In this document: positions 51,038 through 58,683 of the stretch, one piece after another
How the letters are laid out: every line of letters begins with the position of its first letter
Numbering within the stretch: the stretch's first letter is position 1
Origin: JALOAD01 sp023228995 [NCBI: Candidatus Muiribacterium halophilum]
GTDB lineage: Bacteria > Muiribacteriota > Muiribacteriia > Muiribacteriales
Assembly: GCA_023228995.1 (NCBI GenBank)
Contig: JALOAD010000011.1
Location: 1-64,000 of the forward strand
Reading direction: 5' to 3'
DNA length: 64,000 bases
The notes under the pieces: generated by a model
Told to the model about the DNA's origin: nothing
The model's database searches: none
The model's input: only the letters and a program-made list of their open reading frames with translations
Position numbers and translations under genes: made by a program

Positions 51038-51813
51038 TCAGTTGCTCCTTCATAAAAAAAATAGTTTATTTCATCTTTATACGAAGAATTCTTTGGAGGA
51101 GAATTTCTATTTACATTTTTAAACCAGAATAGTTTCATCGGATCTTTTGATCTTGCTTCTTCTTCTGTTACAAATCTCCATTTCACTTTTATTTTACCAT
51201 TTCTTTTTCCAGTAAGATACTCCATAGCTGTTGGAGAAATATCAATACCTGCTCCATTACATTCTATAGTCTGCATTTTAGAAAATATTCCCTGTTTTGC
51301 ATATTGATCATAAAGATTAACAATTTCACCTATATTTTCTTCAGTTTTTGGTCTTATTTCAGGAACTCCATTCATAGCACTAAATACATATTGAAAATCC
51401 TCAACAAACCATGGTCCAACATCTTCCCATTGACAATATAGATATTTACCATCTTTTTCATTTATTATCTCAACCCATTTATTTTTAACAGGTTGACTTA
51501 AAAGCTGATATGACCAACCAAGTGGAATTTTAAAACCTTTCTCATATGCCATTTTAAAAGTTACATTATTAAAAGGAAGAGCATAATAATAAGGATTTAT
51601 CTCTGTTTTTTCTCCCCAAGCAGAATCTCCAGATGAAAGATCATCTTCATCTAAAAGAATTGAAAAATTTGTACAAATTATATTATTATGATAAAAATAT
51701 GTATTATTAACAACTACAACATCATCATCTTCAAAAAAACATCCAGTTGCATAAAATAAAACTACAGAAATTAGAACAAAAAATAAAAAAATCTTAATAT
51801 TTTTCAAAAACAT
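51028..51813 (-). CDS. lipoprotein with double-psi beta-barrel-like fold
   Basis: The N-terminal LFYATGCFFED is a lipobox with Cys at about 25, so Lgt and LspA should process it. The 261-aa body has the blocks KWVEIINEKDGKYLYCQWED, VGPWF, then GAGIDISPTAMEYLTG and IKVKWRFV. I recognise this pattern from RlpA/expansin-like double-psi beta-barrel proteins, in which Asp near the GAGIDLS block binds glycan. Peptidoglycan or polysaccharide binding is likely, but catalytic residues cannot be confirmed. It overlaps the PHP gene. Confidence 0.65.
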   Translation of the reverse strand: MFLKNIKIFLFFVLISVVLFYATGCFFEDDDVVVVNNTYFYHNNIICTNFSILLDEDDLSSGDSAWGEKTEINPYYYALPFNNVTFKMAYEKGFKIPLGWSYQLLSQPVKNKWVEIINEKDGKYLYCQWEDVGPWFVEDFQYVFSAMNGVPEIRPKTEENIGEIVNLYDQYAKQGIFSKMQTIECNGAGIDISPTAMEYLTGKRNGKIKVKWRFVTEEEARSKDPMKLFWFKNVNRNSPPKNSSYKDEINYFFYEGATEWQ

Positions 51814-51842
51814 CTTTATAAACCCCGTATTAAAACCACTTA

Positions 51843-52994
51843 TTAAATACTATATTCTATTTTACCATTTACCATTGCAAGCTGTACATTTGCACCAGTA
51901 TTAAGAGGATTTTTATCCCATATTACAATATCGGCATCCTTTCCTTTTTCAAGACTTCCAACTCTATCACTTATTCTACAAACTTCCGCTGGATTAATTG
52001 TTATCATTTTAATTATCTCATCATGATTAAGTCCAGTTTTTAAAGCATAACCAGCACTAACTGGCAAAAGATAAAGTTCAAATACAGGATGATCTGTTGA
52101 TATACAAACTTTTATACCTTTATCATGCAAAACTTTTACAGTATCAATTGTTTTATTTCTTAATTCAAGTTTACTTTTTCCTGTTAAAGTTGGTCCAACA
52201 CAAACTGATATATTCTGCATTGCTATGTAATCAGGTATTAAATGACCTTCTGTAGTATGTTCAATAATATATTCAATATCAAATTCTTTCGTTATTCTGA
52301 TTGCAGTTGCAATATCATCTGCTCTATGACAATGTATTCTTGCAGGTATTTCTTTATTTATAACTTTGGCAAGATTTTCATATTTAAGATCAAAAGGTGT
52401 TGTAGAATCTTTTTTTGCTCTATTTGTAATATATTCTTTTGTTTTAAAAAAACTTTCTCTCATTATAGCTGCATTAGACATTCTAGTAAATGGAGCTTTT
52501 CCTTTAGAACCATAAACTCTTTTAGGATTTTCACCAAGAGCCATTTTCATACCAATAACTTCTTTTATTATCATATCATCGATTATTTTACCACAAGTCT
52601 TTAATGCACAAACTTCTCCACCTATTATATTTGCAGAACCTGGAGATACCATTACAGAAGTTATACCACCATTTATTAAAGCTTCTCTAAAAGCTGTATC
52701 AAATGGGTTTATACCATCTAATGCTCTTACATTAGATGTAACAGGATCTGTCATTTCATTAGTGTCATCTCCTGCGTCTCCACCTTCTCCTGACTCCATT
52801 ATACCAGCATGACAATGAGCATCAATAAAACCAGGGTATACAAGTTTATTTTCAGCATCAATAATGTCATATCCAGCAGGTATTTTTAGATTTTTACCGA
52901 TTTTTTCAATTTTCCCATTTTTAACTAATATATCACCTTTATCTATAGTTTCATTAGTAACAGTAAATATTTTTCCATTTTTAATACAATACAT
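51843..52994 (-). CDS. amidohydrolase family protein
   Basis: The metal site begins in LVYPGFIDAHCHAG (about 51-64), which replaces the usual HxH. It continues with IPARIHCHRADDI (about 216), IIEHTTEGH (about 239) and a final CISTDHPVF (about 300), followed by GYALKTGLNHDEIIKMITIN. At 383 aa it belongs to the imidazolonepropionase-like branch of cyclic amidohydrolases. Members act on ureas, amides or peptides, and the substrate here is unknown. It is 9 bases downstream of the decarboxylase beta subunit gene, so it is part of that operon. Confidence 0.85.
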   Translation of the reverse strand: MYCIKNGKIFTVTNETIDKGDILVKNGKIEKIGKNLKIPAGYDIIDAENKLVYPGFIDAHCHAGIMESGEGGDAGDDTNEMTDPVTSNVRALDGINPFDTAFREALINGGITSVMVSPGSANIIGGEVCALKTCGKIIDDMIIKEVIGMKMALGENPKRVYGSKGKAPFTRMSNAAIMRESFFKTKEYITNRAKKDSTTPFDLKYENLAKVINKEIPARIHCHRADDIATAIRITKEFDIEYIIEHTTEGHLIPDYIAMQNISVCVGPTLTGKSKLELRNKTIDTVKVLHDKGIKVCISTDHPVFELYLLPVSAGYALKTGLNHDEIIKMITINPAEVCRISDRVGSLEKGKDADIVIWDKNPLNTGANVQLAMVNGKIEYSI

Positions 52995-53003
52995 ATTAAT
53001 CTC

Positions 53004-54134
53004 CTAATTGAAAATTGATAATAAAACTCCAGCTGCAACAGCAGAACCAATAACCCCTGCAACATTTGGTCCCATAGCATGCATAAGTAAGAAGTTTTTA
53101 GGATTTTCTTCCTGAGCTACTTTATGAACTACTCTTGCTGCCATAGGAACAGCAGAAACTCCAGCTGCACCAATTAAAGGATTTACCTTTCCACCTGTTG
53201 CATAACACATTATTTTTCCAAATATAACACCCGAAGCTGTTGAAATTGAAAAAGCAATCATACCAAGAACAAGTATTTTTAAAGTCTCAGTATTTAAAAA
53301 ATTCTCTCCATTCATTGTAACTCCAACAGATAAACCTAAAAATATTGTTGTAATATTAATTATTTCATTTTGTGCTGCTTTTGAAAGTCTATCTACAACA
53401 CCAGCTTCTTTTATAAGATTACCAAACATTAACATTGAAATAAGCGGAGCTGCTGCCGGAACAAAAAGAATACATATAATCATTGTTATCAAAGGAAATA
53501 AAATTTTTTCAAGTTTTGACACTTCTCTTAAATTATCCATTAATATCATTCTTTCTTTTTTAGTTGTAAGTAATCTCATAATTGGAGGCTGTATCATAGG
53601 AACAAGTGCCATATACGAATATGCAGCAACTGCTATAGCACCAAGAAGATGCGGAGCAAGTTTTGCTGTTGTAAATATAGCTGTTGGTCCATCAGCTCCA
53701 CCAATTATACCAATAGAAGCTGCTTCATTACTAGTAAATCCAAGGAGTAAAGAACCTATTAAAGTTAAAAAAATACCAATTTGAGATGCTGCACCTAATA
53801 AAAATGTTTTTGGATTAGCAATAAGAGGACCAAAATCAGTCAATGCTCCCACACCCATAAAAATTATTGGTGGAAATAATTCAAGTTTTACACCTTGATA
53901 AATATAATAAAACAATCCACCAGCCTCATTTTCATGAGGTAAAGCCATAAGATTAGCTCCAGGTAAATTAGTAATTATAGCACCAAATCCTATAGGTATT
54001 AACAACATTGGTTCAAATTCTTTTTTTATTCCAAGATATATAAGAAACAATCCTATCAATATCATTATAATATCTTTGTAACCCATTAAAACAAATCCTG
54101 TTTTAGACATAAATGTTAATAAAATATCTATCAT
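53004..54134 (-). CDS. Na+-translocating decarboxylase, beta subunit
   Basis: This is the membrane sodium pump of the oxaloacetate/methylmalonyl-CoA/glutaconyl-CoA decarboxylases. It couples decarboxylation of carboxybiotin to Na+ export. The 376 aa are polytopic. They show [10 protein letters not shown] (about 50), [15 protein letters not shown] (about 145-160, the conserved Asp and Na+ site) and the C-terminal [20 protein letters not shown], then [18 protein letters not shown]. The gene order alpha-gamma-carrier-beta (mmdA, D, C, B) is that of methylmalonyl-CoA decarboxylase operons. It follows the carrier gene by 28 bases. Confidence 0.94.
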   Translation of the reverse strand: MIDILLTFMSKTGFVLMGYKDIIMILIGLFLIYLGIKKEFEPMLLIPIGFGAIITNLPGANLMALPHENEAGGLFYYIYQGVKLELFPPIIFMGVGALTDFGPLIANPKTFLLGAASQIGIFLTLIGSLLLGFTSNEAASIGIIGGADGPTAIFTTAKLAPHLLGAIAVAAYSYMALVPMIQPPIMRLLTTKKERMILMDNLREVSKLEKILFPLITMIICILFVPAAAPLISMLMFGNLIKEAGVVDRLSKAAQNEIINITTIFLGLSVGVTMNGENFLNTETLKILVLGMIAFSISTASGVIFGKIMCYATGGKVNPLIGAAGVSAVPMAARVVHKVAQEENPKNFLLMHAMGPNVAGVIGSAVAAGVLLSIFN

Positions 54135-54162
54135 ACTTTGGCTCCTTTAATTAAAAATTCAA

Positions 54163-54522
54163 TTAAAAATCAATAAGCATCTGACCTTGTTTAACTGAAT
54201 CTCCTGATGCTACTCGAATTTTTGAAACTGTTCCTTCTACCTCTGAAATCACATTTGTATTCATTTTCATAGCTTCAATTATAATAACAATTTGATTTTC
54301 TTTTACATTATCACCAACATTTACTTTTATTTCTTTTACAACACCACCAATAGGCGATTTCACTCCATTTCCAGAAGCGTGTGATACTTGAGTTTTTTTA
54401 ATTACCGGAGTTTCAGCTCTTTTAACAGAAGAAACATTATTTGAAGATATACCATCACCATCAAGAAATTCAACTTCAACATCATACAATTTACCATTTA
54501 CTTTAATTCTCATCTTTTCCAT
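54163..54522 (-). CDS. biotin carboxyl carrier subunit of the Na+ decarboxylase
   Basis: The protein has 119 aa. A flexible linker (about 20-50) leads to a biotinyl domain with KSPIGGVVKEIKVNVGD and the biotin-lysine motif VIIIEAMKMNTNV, the Lys at about residue 85. It shuttles CO2 from the carboxyltransferase to the membrane beta subunit. The linker is shorter and less Pro/Ala-rich than in many such proteins. It overlaps the gamma subunit by 13 bases. Confidence 0.95.
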   Translation of the reverse strand: MEKMRIKVNGKLYDVEVEFLDGDGISSNNVSSVKRAETPVIKKTQVSHASGNGVKSPIGGVVKEIKVNVGDNVKENQIVIIIEAMKMNTNVISEVEGTVSKIRVASGDSVKQGQMLIDF

Positions 54523-54890
54523 TTTTCTAACCTTCCTTTTCCAAAATTAGAATGATTGGTCATAATGTCCATTCTTCCATATTTAGCCCAAATATTAAAA
54601 TCTTTAAAATTTGAATTAGCTATTTCTTCTGTAACTTCAGTAAATGAATTTATTCTAAACTTACAATCTTTGTAAAAACTAGCTACAACCGCTGATATTA
54701 CAGCAGCTATTTCATCACTATCATCAATATTCTCTTTTTTTAATTCAATAATATCTTCTATAATTGTTTCTTGTTCTATATCTTGAAAAAACCTTAAAAA
54801 ATAAATAAATATTGAAATAATGATAAGAATACTAAAAACAATACTCATACCAACAGTACTAACTTTCAATCCAAAATAAAAAATATCCAT
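54510..54890 (-). CDS. decarboxylase gamma/delta-type subunit (OadG family)
   Basis: The protein is 126 aa with one N-terminal span (VSTVGMSIVFSILIIISIFI, residues 10-29). Then comes an acidic stretch with a late IAAVISAVVASFY helix, which is the usual OadG/MmdD layout: membrane anchor, linker and a helix contacting the carboxyltransferase. Small subunits of this kind assemble and stabilise the complex. Position between the alpha and carrier genes supports the call more than the sequence does. Confidence 0.85.
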   Translation of the reverse strand: MDIFYFGLKVSTVGMSIVFSILIIISIFIYFLRFFQDIEQETIIEDIIELKKENIDDSDEIAAVISAVVASFYKDCKFRINSFTEVTEEIANSNFKDFNIWAKYGRMDIMTNHSNFGKGRLEKWKR

Positions 54891-54898
54891 TTTTTCTC

Positions 54899-56458
54899 CT
54901 ATAAAGGCATATTTCCGTGTTTTTTCGGAGGTCTCATTTCTCTTTTCGTAATAATACTATTAAGAGCTCTTATTATATGTTTTCTTGTATTTGCAGGTTC
55001 TATTATTTCATCAATAAAATTCCTACCTGCTGCAATATATGGATTTGCAAATTTTTCCTTATATTCTGCAACTCTATTAATATACTCTTGTTTTTTATCT
55101 GTTGCTGCTTTTATTTCTTTTCTAAATATAATATTTGCAGCTCCTTCAGCTCCCATTACAGCAATCTCTGCTGTTGGCCATGCAATAACTCTATCTGCAC
55201 CCATATCTTTTGAACACATTGCTAAATACGCTCCACCATAGGCTTTTCTTACAATAACAGTTATTTTAGGAACAATTGTTGCTGAATATGCAAAAAGCAT
55301 CTTAGCACCATGTCTTATTATTCCATTGTATTCTTGCTCAACTCCTGGCATAAATCCTGGTACATCAACAAAAGTTACAAGTGGAATATTAAAGCAATTA
55401 CAGAATCTAATAAATCTTGCAGCTTTATCAGAAGCGTTTATGTCAAGTACTCCCGCTGAGCATATTGGCTGATTAGCAACAATTCCAATACTTCTACCTT
55501 TTATTCTCGCAAAACCAATTATTATATTTGGAGCATAAAATTCTTGTATTTCAAGAAAACTACCTTTATCAATAATTTTTTTTATAATATCTCTCATATC
55601 ATAAGCAATCTTCGTATCATCAGGAAGAATTCTATTAAGACTTTCATCTTTTCCAAGAGAAGCTTCATCTGTTAAATAAACAGGTGGTTCTTCAAGATTA
55701 TTTGAAGGAAGATAAGAAAGCAATCTTTTAGCAAGATTTAGTGCATCATGATCGTTTTCTGCAACAAGATGAGCTAATCCTGATACTGTTGCATGAGTCA
55801 TTGCACCGCCAAGTTCATTGTCAGTTATAACTTCACCAGTTACAGCTTTTATAACCTCAGGACCAGTAATAAACATTTTAGCATTGTTTTTTACCATTAT
55901 TATAAAATCAGTAAGTGCTGGTGAATAAGCTGCTCCACCTGCACAAGGACCTGCAATTATTGAAATCTGAGGGACTACTCCAGAGAGCAGTGTATTTCTA
56001 AAAAAAATCTGTCCATAACCTGATAAAGCGTCAACTCCTTCTTGAATTCTAGCTCCACCACCATCATTTATACCAATAAAAGGAACTCCGCATTTCAAAG
56101 ACATATCCATTACTTCACATATTTTTTTTTCATGCATTTCACCTGACGAACCACCAGCTACTGTAAAATCTTGGGAAAAAGTATAAACTGTCCTCCCATT
56201 AATTTCACCACACCCAGTAATAACACCATCTGCAGGAAGTTCTTTGTTTTCCATACCCATAATATTAGATCGGTGTTCAGAAAACATAAATAATTCTTGA
56301 AATGATTCAGGATCAAAAAGACTATCAAGTCTTTCTCTTGCAGTTAATTTACCTGCTGCATGCTGTTTTTCTATTTTCTTTTCCCCGCCACCAAGTTTGA
56401 TCTTTTCCACTTTTTTTCTGTACAAATTGATCTTATCATTCACTGTACTGAATTCCAT
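54899..56458 (-). CDS. mmdA: carboxyltransferase (alpha) subunit, methylmalonyl-CoA decarboxylase type
   Basis: This 519-aa acyl-CoA carboxyltransferase has two crotonase-like halves. The N-half carries KLTARERLDSLFDPESFQE, FSQDFTVAGGSSGEMHEKK and NDGGGARIQEGVDALSGYG. The C-half carries the VANQPICSAGVLDINASDKA block, FVDVPGFMPGVEQE and RKAYGGAYLAMCSKDMGADR. The sequence is that of the MmdA/PccB group, not the oxaloacetate (OadA) group. The enzyme therefore likely decarboxylates methylmalonyl-CoA to propionyl-CoA with Na+ export, or runs on a close acyl-CoA. The ribosome site GGGGGAG is strong. It is the first gene of the operon. Confidence 0.94.
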   Translation of the reverse strand: MEFSTVNDKINLYRKKVEKIKLGGGEKKIEKQHAAGKLTARERLDSLFDPESFQELFMFSEHRSNIMGMENKELPADGVITGCGEINGRTVYTFSQDFTVAGGSSGEMHEKKICEVMDMSLKCGVPFIGINDGGGARIQEGVDALSGYGQIFFRNTLLSGVVPQISIIAGPCAGGAAYSPALTDFIIMVKNNAKMFITGPEVIKAVTGEVITDNELGGAMTHATVSGLAHLVAENDHDALNLAKRLLSYLPSNNLEEPPVYLTDEASLGKDESLNRILPDDTKIAYDMRDIIKKIIDKGSFLEIQEFYAPNIIIGFARIKGRSIGIVANQPICSAGVLDINASDKAARFIRFCNCFNIPLVTFVDVPGFMPGVEQEYNGIIRHGAKMLFAYSATIVPKITVIVRKAYGGAYLAMCSKDMGADRVIAWPTAEIAVMGAEGAANIIFRKEIKAATDKKQEYINRVAEYKEKFANPYIAAGRNFIDEIIEPANTRKHIIRALNSIITKREMRPPKKHGNMPL

Positions 56459-56514
56459 AAATCTCCCCCGGTAATTTTATTATTCTCATTATATATTTTT
56501 TAATTTAATACATA

Positions 56515-56638
56515 ATGCCAAGTATGACTAAATACTACAAGGCATAGCATTTATAGTCAAGTAAAAACAAACATCTCTTAAAATAGGTTAAAGAGTTTGA
56601 GGGTTGAGGGTTAAAAGCCTGCGAATAGCGTGTTAGCT
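56515..56638. repeat. nested hairpin and octamer-like cluster upstream of mmdA
   Basis: A nested stem ATGCC-AGTAT/ATACT-GGCAT (56515-56545) is followed by GGTTAAAGAGTTTGAGGGTT with GAGGGTTAAAA (56583-56613). These include a reverse-strand copy of the array unit TCTTTAAC. A stem AATAGC/GCTATT (56627-56638) ends the cluster. The same word and stem pair stands before the octamer array at 40.1 kb. Confidence 0.5.
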
Positions 56639-56719
56639 ATTTAACTTGTTTTTATTATCAAAATGTCGATAAATTAATATATAGGAATATTTATTAATAT
56701 AGCAATTGTTGGAGGATAT

Positions 56720-56866
56720 ATGAGTGATAAAAAAATTCAAATTGAAAAGAAAAAAGGAAAAAAAAAATCTCCGCTTGATAAACTAAATTTACCTAAAAAA
56801 ATGGATGAAGAAACCCAAAAAAAACTAGTACAGGCCTTAAAAGAATGGTTAAGAGACGACGAATAA
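56720..56866 (+). CDS. 48-aa basic small protein
   Basis: An ATG at 56720 follows GGAGG with a 4-base gap. The product has a Lys-rich first third (SDKKIQIEKKKGKKKSPLD), then LPKKMDEETQKKLVQALKEW, and ends LRDDE. It looks like a basic tail plus one amphipathic helix. Its last 22 bases overlap the start of the exported 201-aa protein, so translation is likely coupled. No family is recognised. It is too short for many gene finders. Confidence 0.6.
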   Translation: MSDKKIQIEKKKGKKKSPLDKLNLPKKMDEETQKKLVQALKEWLRDDE

Positions 56867-57450
56867 TATTAGTTTTTTTTATAATTTTCCTGACATTTAT
56901 GTTTTCAGGATTCACAAAAGTTAAACTGAATACTTCAAAATCAGAAGTGCTTATAGTTTATCCTGAATTAGAAGGTTTCTATAATAGAGAAATGATATTT
57001 CACTATATTGAATGTATTGAAAAAGAACTTTCAAAAAAAAACATAATAAAAAGCAATTCATTTTACCTTGATTTAAGTATGGAAAAAAATAATTTAACTC
57101 CAGGACAAAATATAAACAATGAAATCATAATTGAATCTGCTAAAAACTCAAACTCTGATTTTGCAATTGTTTCGAAAATAAGTGATACAAGATTTCATAG
57201 AACTTTAAAAACAGGTATTGCTTTATTAGAACCAATTACTGCTAATACTACAATTATTGGAAATATCAAACTCGAAACTTGGTTAGTGGACATTTCAAAT
57301 AATTCATCATCAACACCTATTATTGTCGAAAAAAATATGAAGAACAGATTTGGAGGACTTTTTATTGAAAAAAGATTTCTTCAAAGAAAAATATTAAGAC
57401 ATTGTATTGGCGAAACAATATATAAAATGGAAAAAAAGGAGTTGATATAA
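56845..57450 (+). CDS. exported protein, unknown function
   Basis: The protein has 201 aa with a basic start and a signal anchor (RRIILVFFIIFLTFMFSGF). The mature part has an alternating pattern (SEVLIVYPELEGFYNREMIF, GIALLEPITANTTIIGNIKL, then TWLVDIS) and a basic tail. Its sequence resembles the general plan of LptE/CsgG-like small envelope proteins, with conserved-looking IVSKISDTRFHR. I do not recognise a family. It starts within the 48-aa gene and is directly followed by a lipoprotein gene without a gap. Confidence 0.6.
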   Translation: MVKRRRIILVFFIIFLTFMFSGFTKVKLNTSKSEVLIVYPELEGFYNREMIFHYIECIEKELSKKNIIKSNSFYLDLSMEKNNLTPGQNINNEIIIESAKNSNSDFAIVSKISDTRFHRTLKTGIALLEPITANTTIIGNIKLETWLVDISNNSSSTPIIVEKNMKNRFGGLFIEKRFLQRKILRHCIGETIYKMEKKELI

Positions 57451-58602
57451 ATGAATTATTTTAGAGTAATCTCAGCGATTCTTTTAATAATTCTTCTGGA
57501 AACTATTCTTTTCGGATGTAATAATTCTAGTGAATTAAATGGTGAATCTCTAAAAACTCAAAACCACATAAACAAAACAGTATCTTCTAATATTAAATTT
57601 TCTATTATATCAACAATTTATGACTCAGAAACATTTACTAAAATAAGCGGTGCTTCTATAAAAATAAACGACTCAATAACAATATATGCTGATTCAAAAG
57701 GAATGTTTCAGATTAAAGATTTTAATATTCAAGAAAATACTCAATTGAAACTTGAAATATCATCACCATATTATAACACGCAAACTTTTTTCATTAACCC
57801 TGAAAATAATATTGAAATTCATTCTGAATTTTTAATTTCACCTGAAAAAACTGATTTAATTGGAAAAATCACATTAAATTTAATTGCTGTTGAATGTCAA
57901 ATTAATATAGATAATCAAACAGTTAATACAAGAAAGGACGGCTCTTTCAAATTGAAAGATATAAATTGTGGTGAAAAATTAATCACAATTTCAAGAAATA
58001 ATAGAATTTATGTTGAAAAAAACTTTTTAATAACCAAAAATACTGATTTTCTTGAACTTGAACTTTCATCTCTAACATATCAGAATGATTTTACTGTAAA
58101 AAACATAGTAACTGATGAACAGGATAATCCGCTATCACAAATCATAGTATATTCAGAAGATAGTAAATGGGTTACAGATAAAAATGGTATTTTTTCATTT
58201 CAGGTCATTGATGATAATTTAAAAAATAAAAAGATAACATTAGTTGATCCAACAAAAAAATATCTTGATAAGATTGAAAACATTACATTTTCAGTAAATA
58301 ATAACATTAACATCATTAAATTAAAAAAAATAATTTCAGAAAAAGATAATTCAAAAATTTCAGGTATGGTTTTTTCAAATTCGAAAAAAATACATAATTC
58401 ACTCGAAATAGAATTTAAAAACACTAATATTGTAAAAAAAACAAATACACACGATGATGGATGGTTTGACATTGACCTTGAAGAAGGTGAATATACTCTG
58501 ACTATAAAAGATCCATTAGATATTTTTAAAACTCACACTCAAAAATTAAATGTGAATGAAGATTCAGAGTATATAAGCGTAAAATTATATACAAAAAAAT
58601 AG
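57451..58602 (+). CDS. lipoprotein with several carboxypeptidase-regulatory-like domains
   Basis: The lipobox is in LLETILFGCNN (Cys about 23). The remaining 360 residues contain several beta-sandwich modules of the CarboxypepD_reg type. Openings such as ISTIYDSETFTKISGASIKI, GKITLNLIAVECQINI, KNIVTDEQDNPLSQIIVYS and SGMVFSNSKKIHNSLEIEF are each followed by a D.(K/D)G.F strand (ADSKGMFQIKDF, TRKDGSFKLKDI, TDKNGIFSFQV, HDDGWFDIDL). Four modules in a row are likely. Such domains are structural or adhesive. It begins immediately after the stop of the 201-aa gene and ends convergently with the metalloprotease gene. Confidence 0.75.
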   Translation: MNYFRVISAILLIILLETILFGCNNSSELNGESLKTQNHINKTVSSNIKFSIISTIYDSETFTKISGASIKINDSITIYADSKGMFQIKDFNIQENTQLKLEISSPYYNTQTFFINPENNIEIHSEFLISPEKTDLIGKITLNLIAVECQINIDNQTVNTRKDGSFKLKDINCGEKLITISRNNRIYVEKNFLITKNTDFLELELSSLTYQNDFTVKNIVTDEQDNPLSQIIVYSEDSKWVTDKNGIFSFQVIDDNLKNKKITLVDPTKKYLDKIENITFSVNNNINIIKLKKIISEKDNSKISGMVFSNSKKIHNSLEIEFKNTNIVKKTNTHDDGWFDIDLEEGEYTLTIKDPLDIFKTHTQKLNVNEDSEYISVKLYTKK

Positions 58603-58683
58603 TTTGAAAACAATAAAATATTTAGTTAGTTTATAGATTTCATAAGATTTTAAACCTTTAACTACTTCACACGCTTTTATTTT

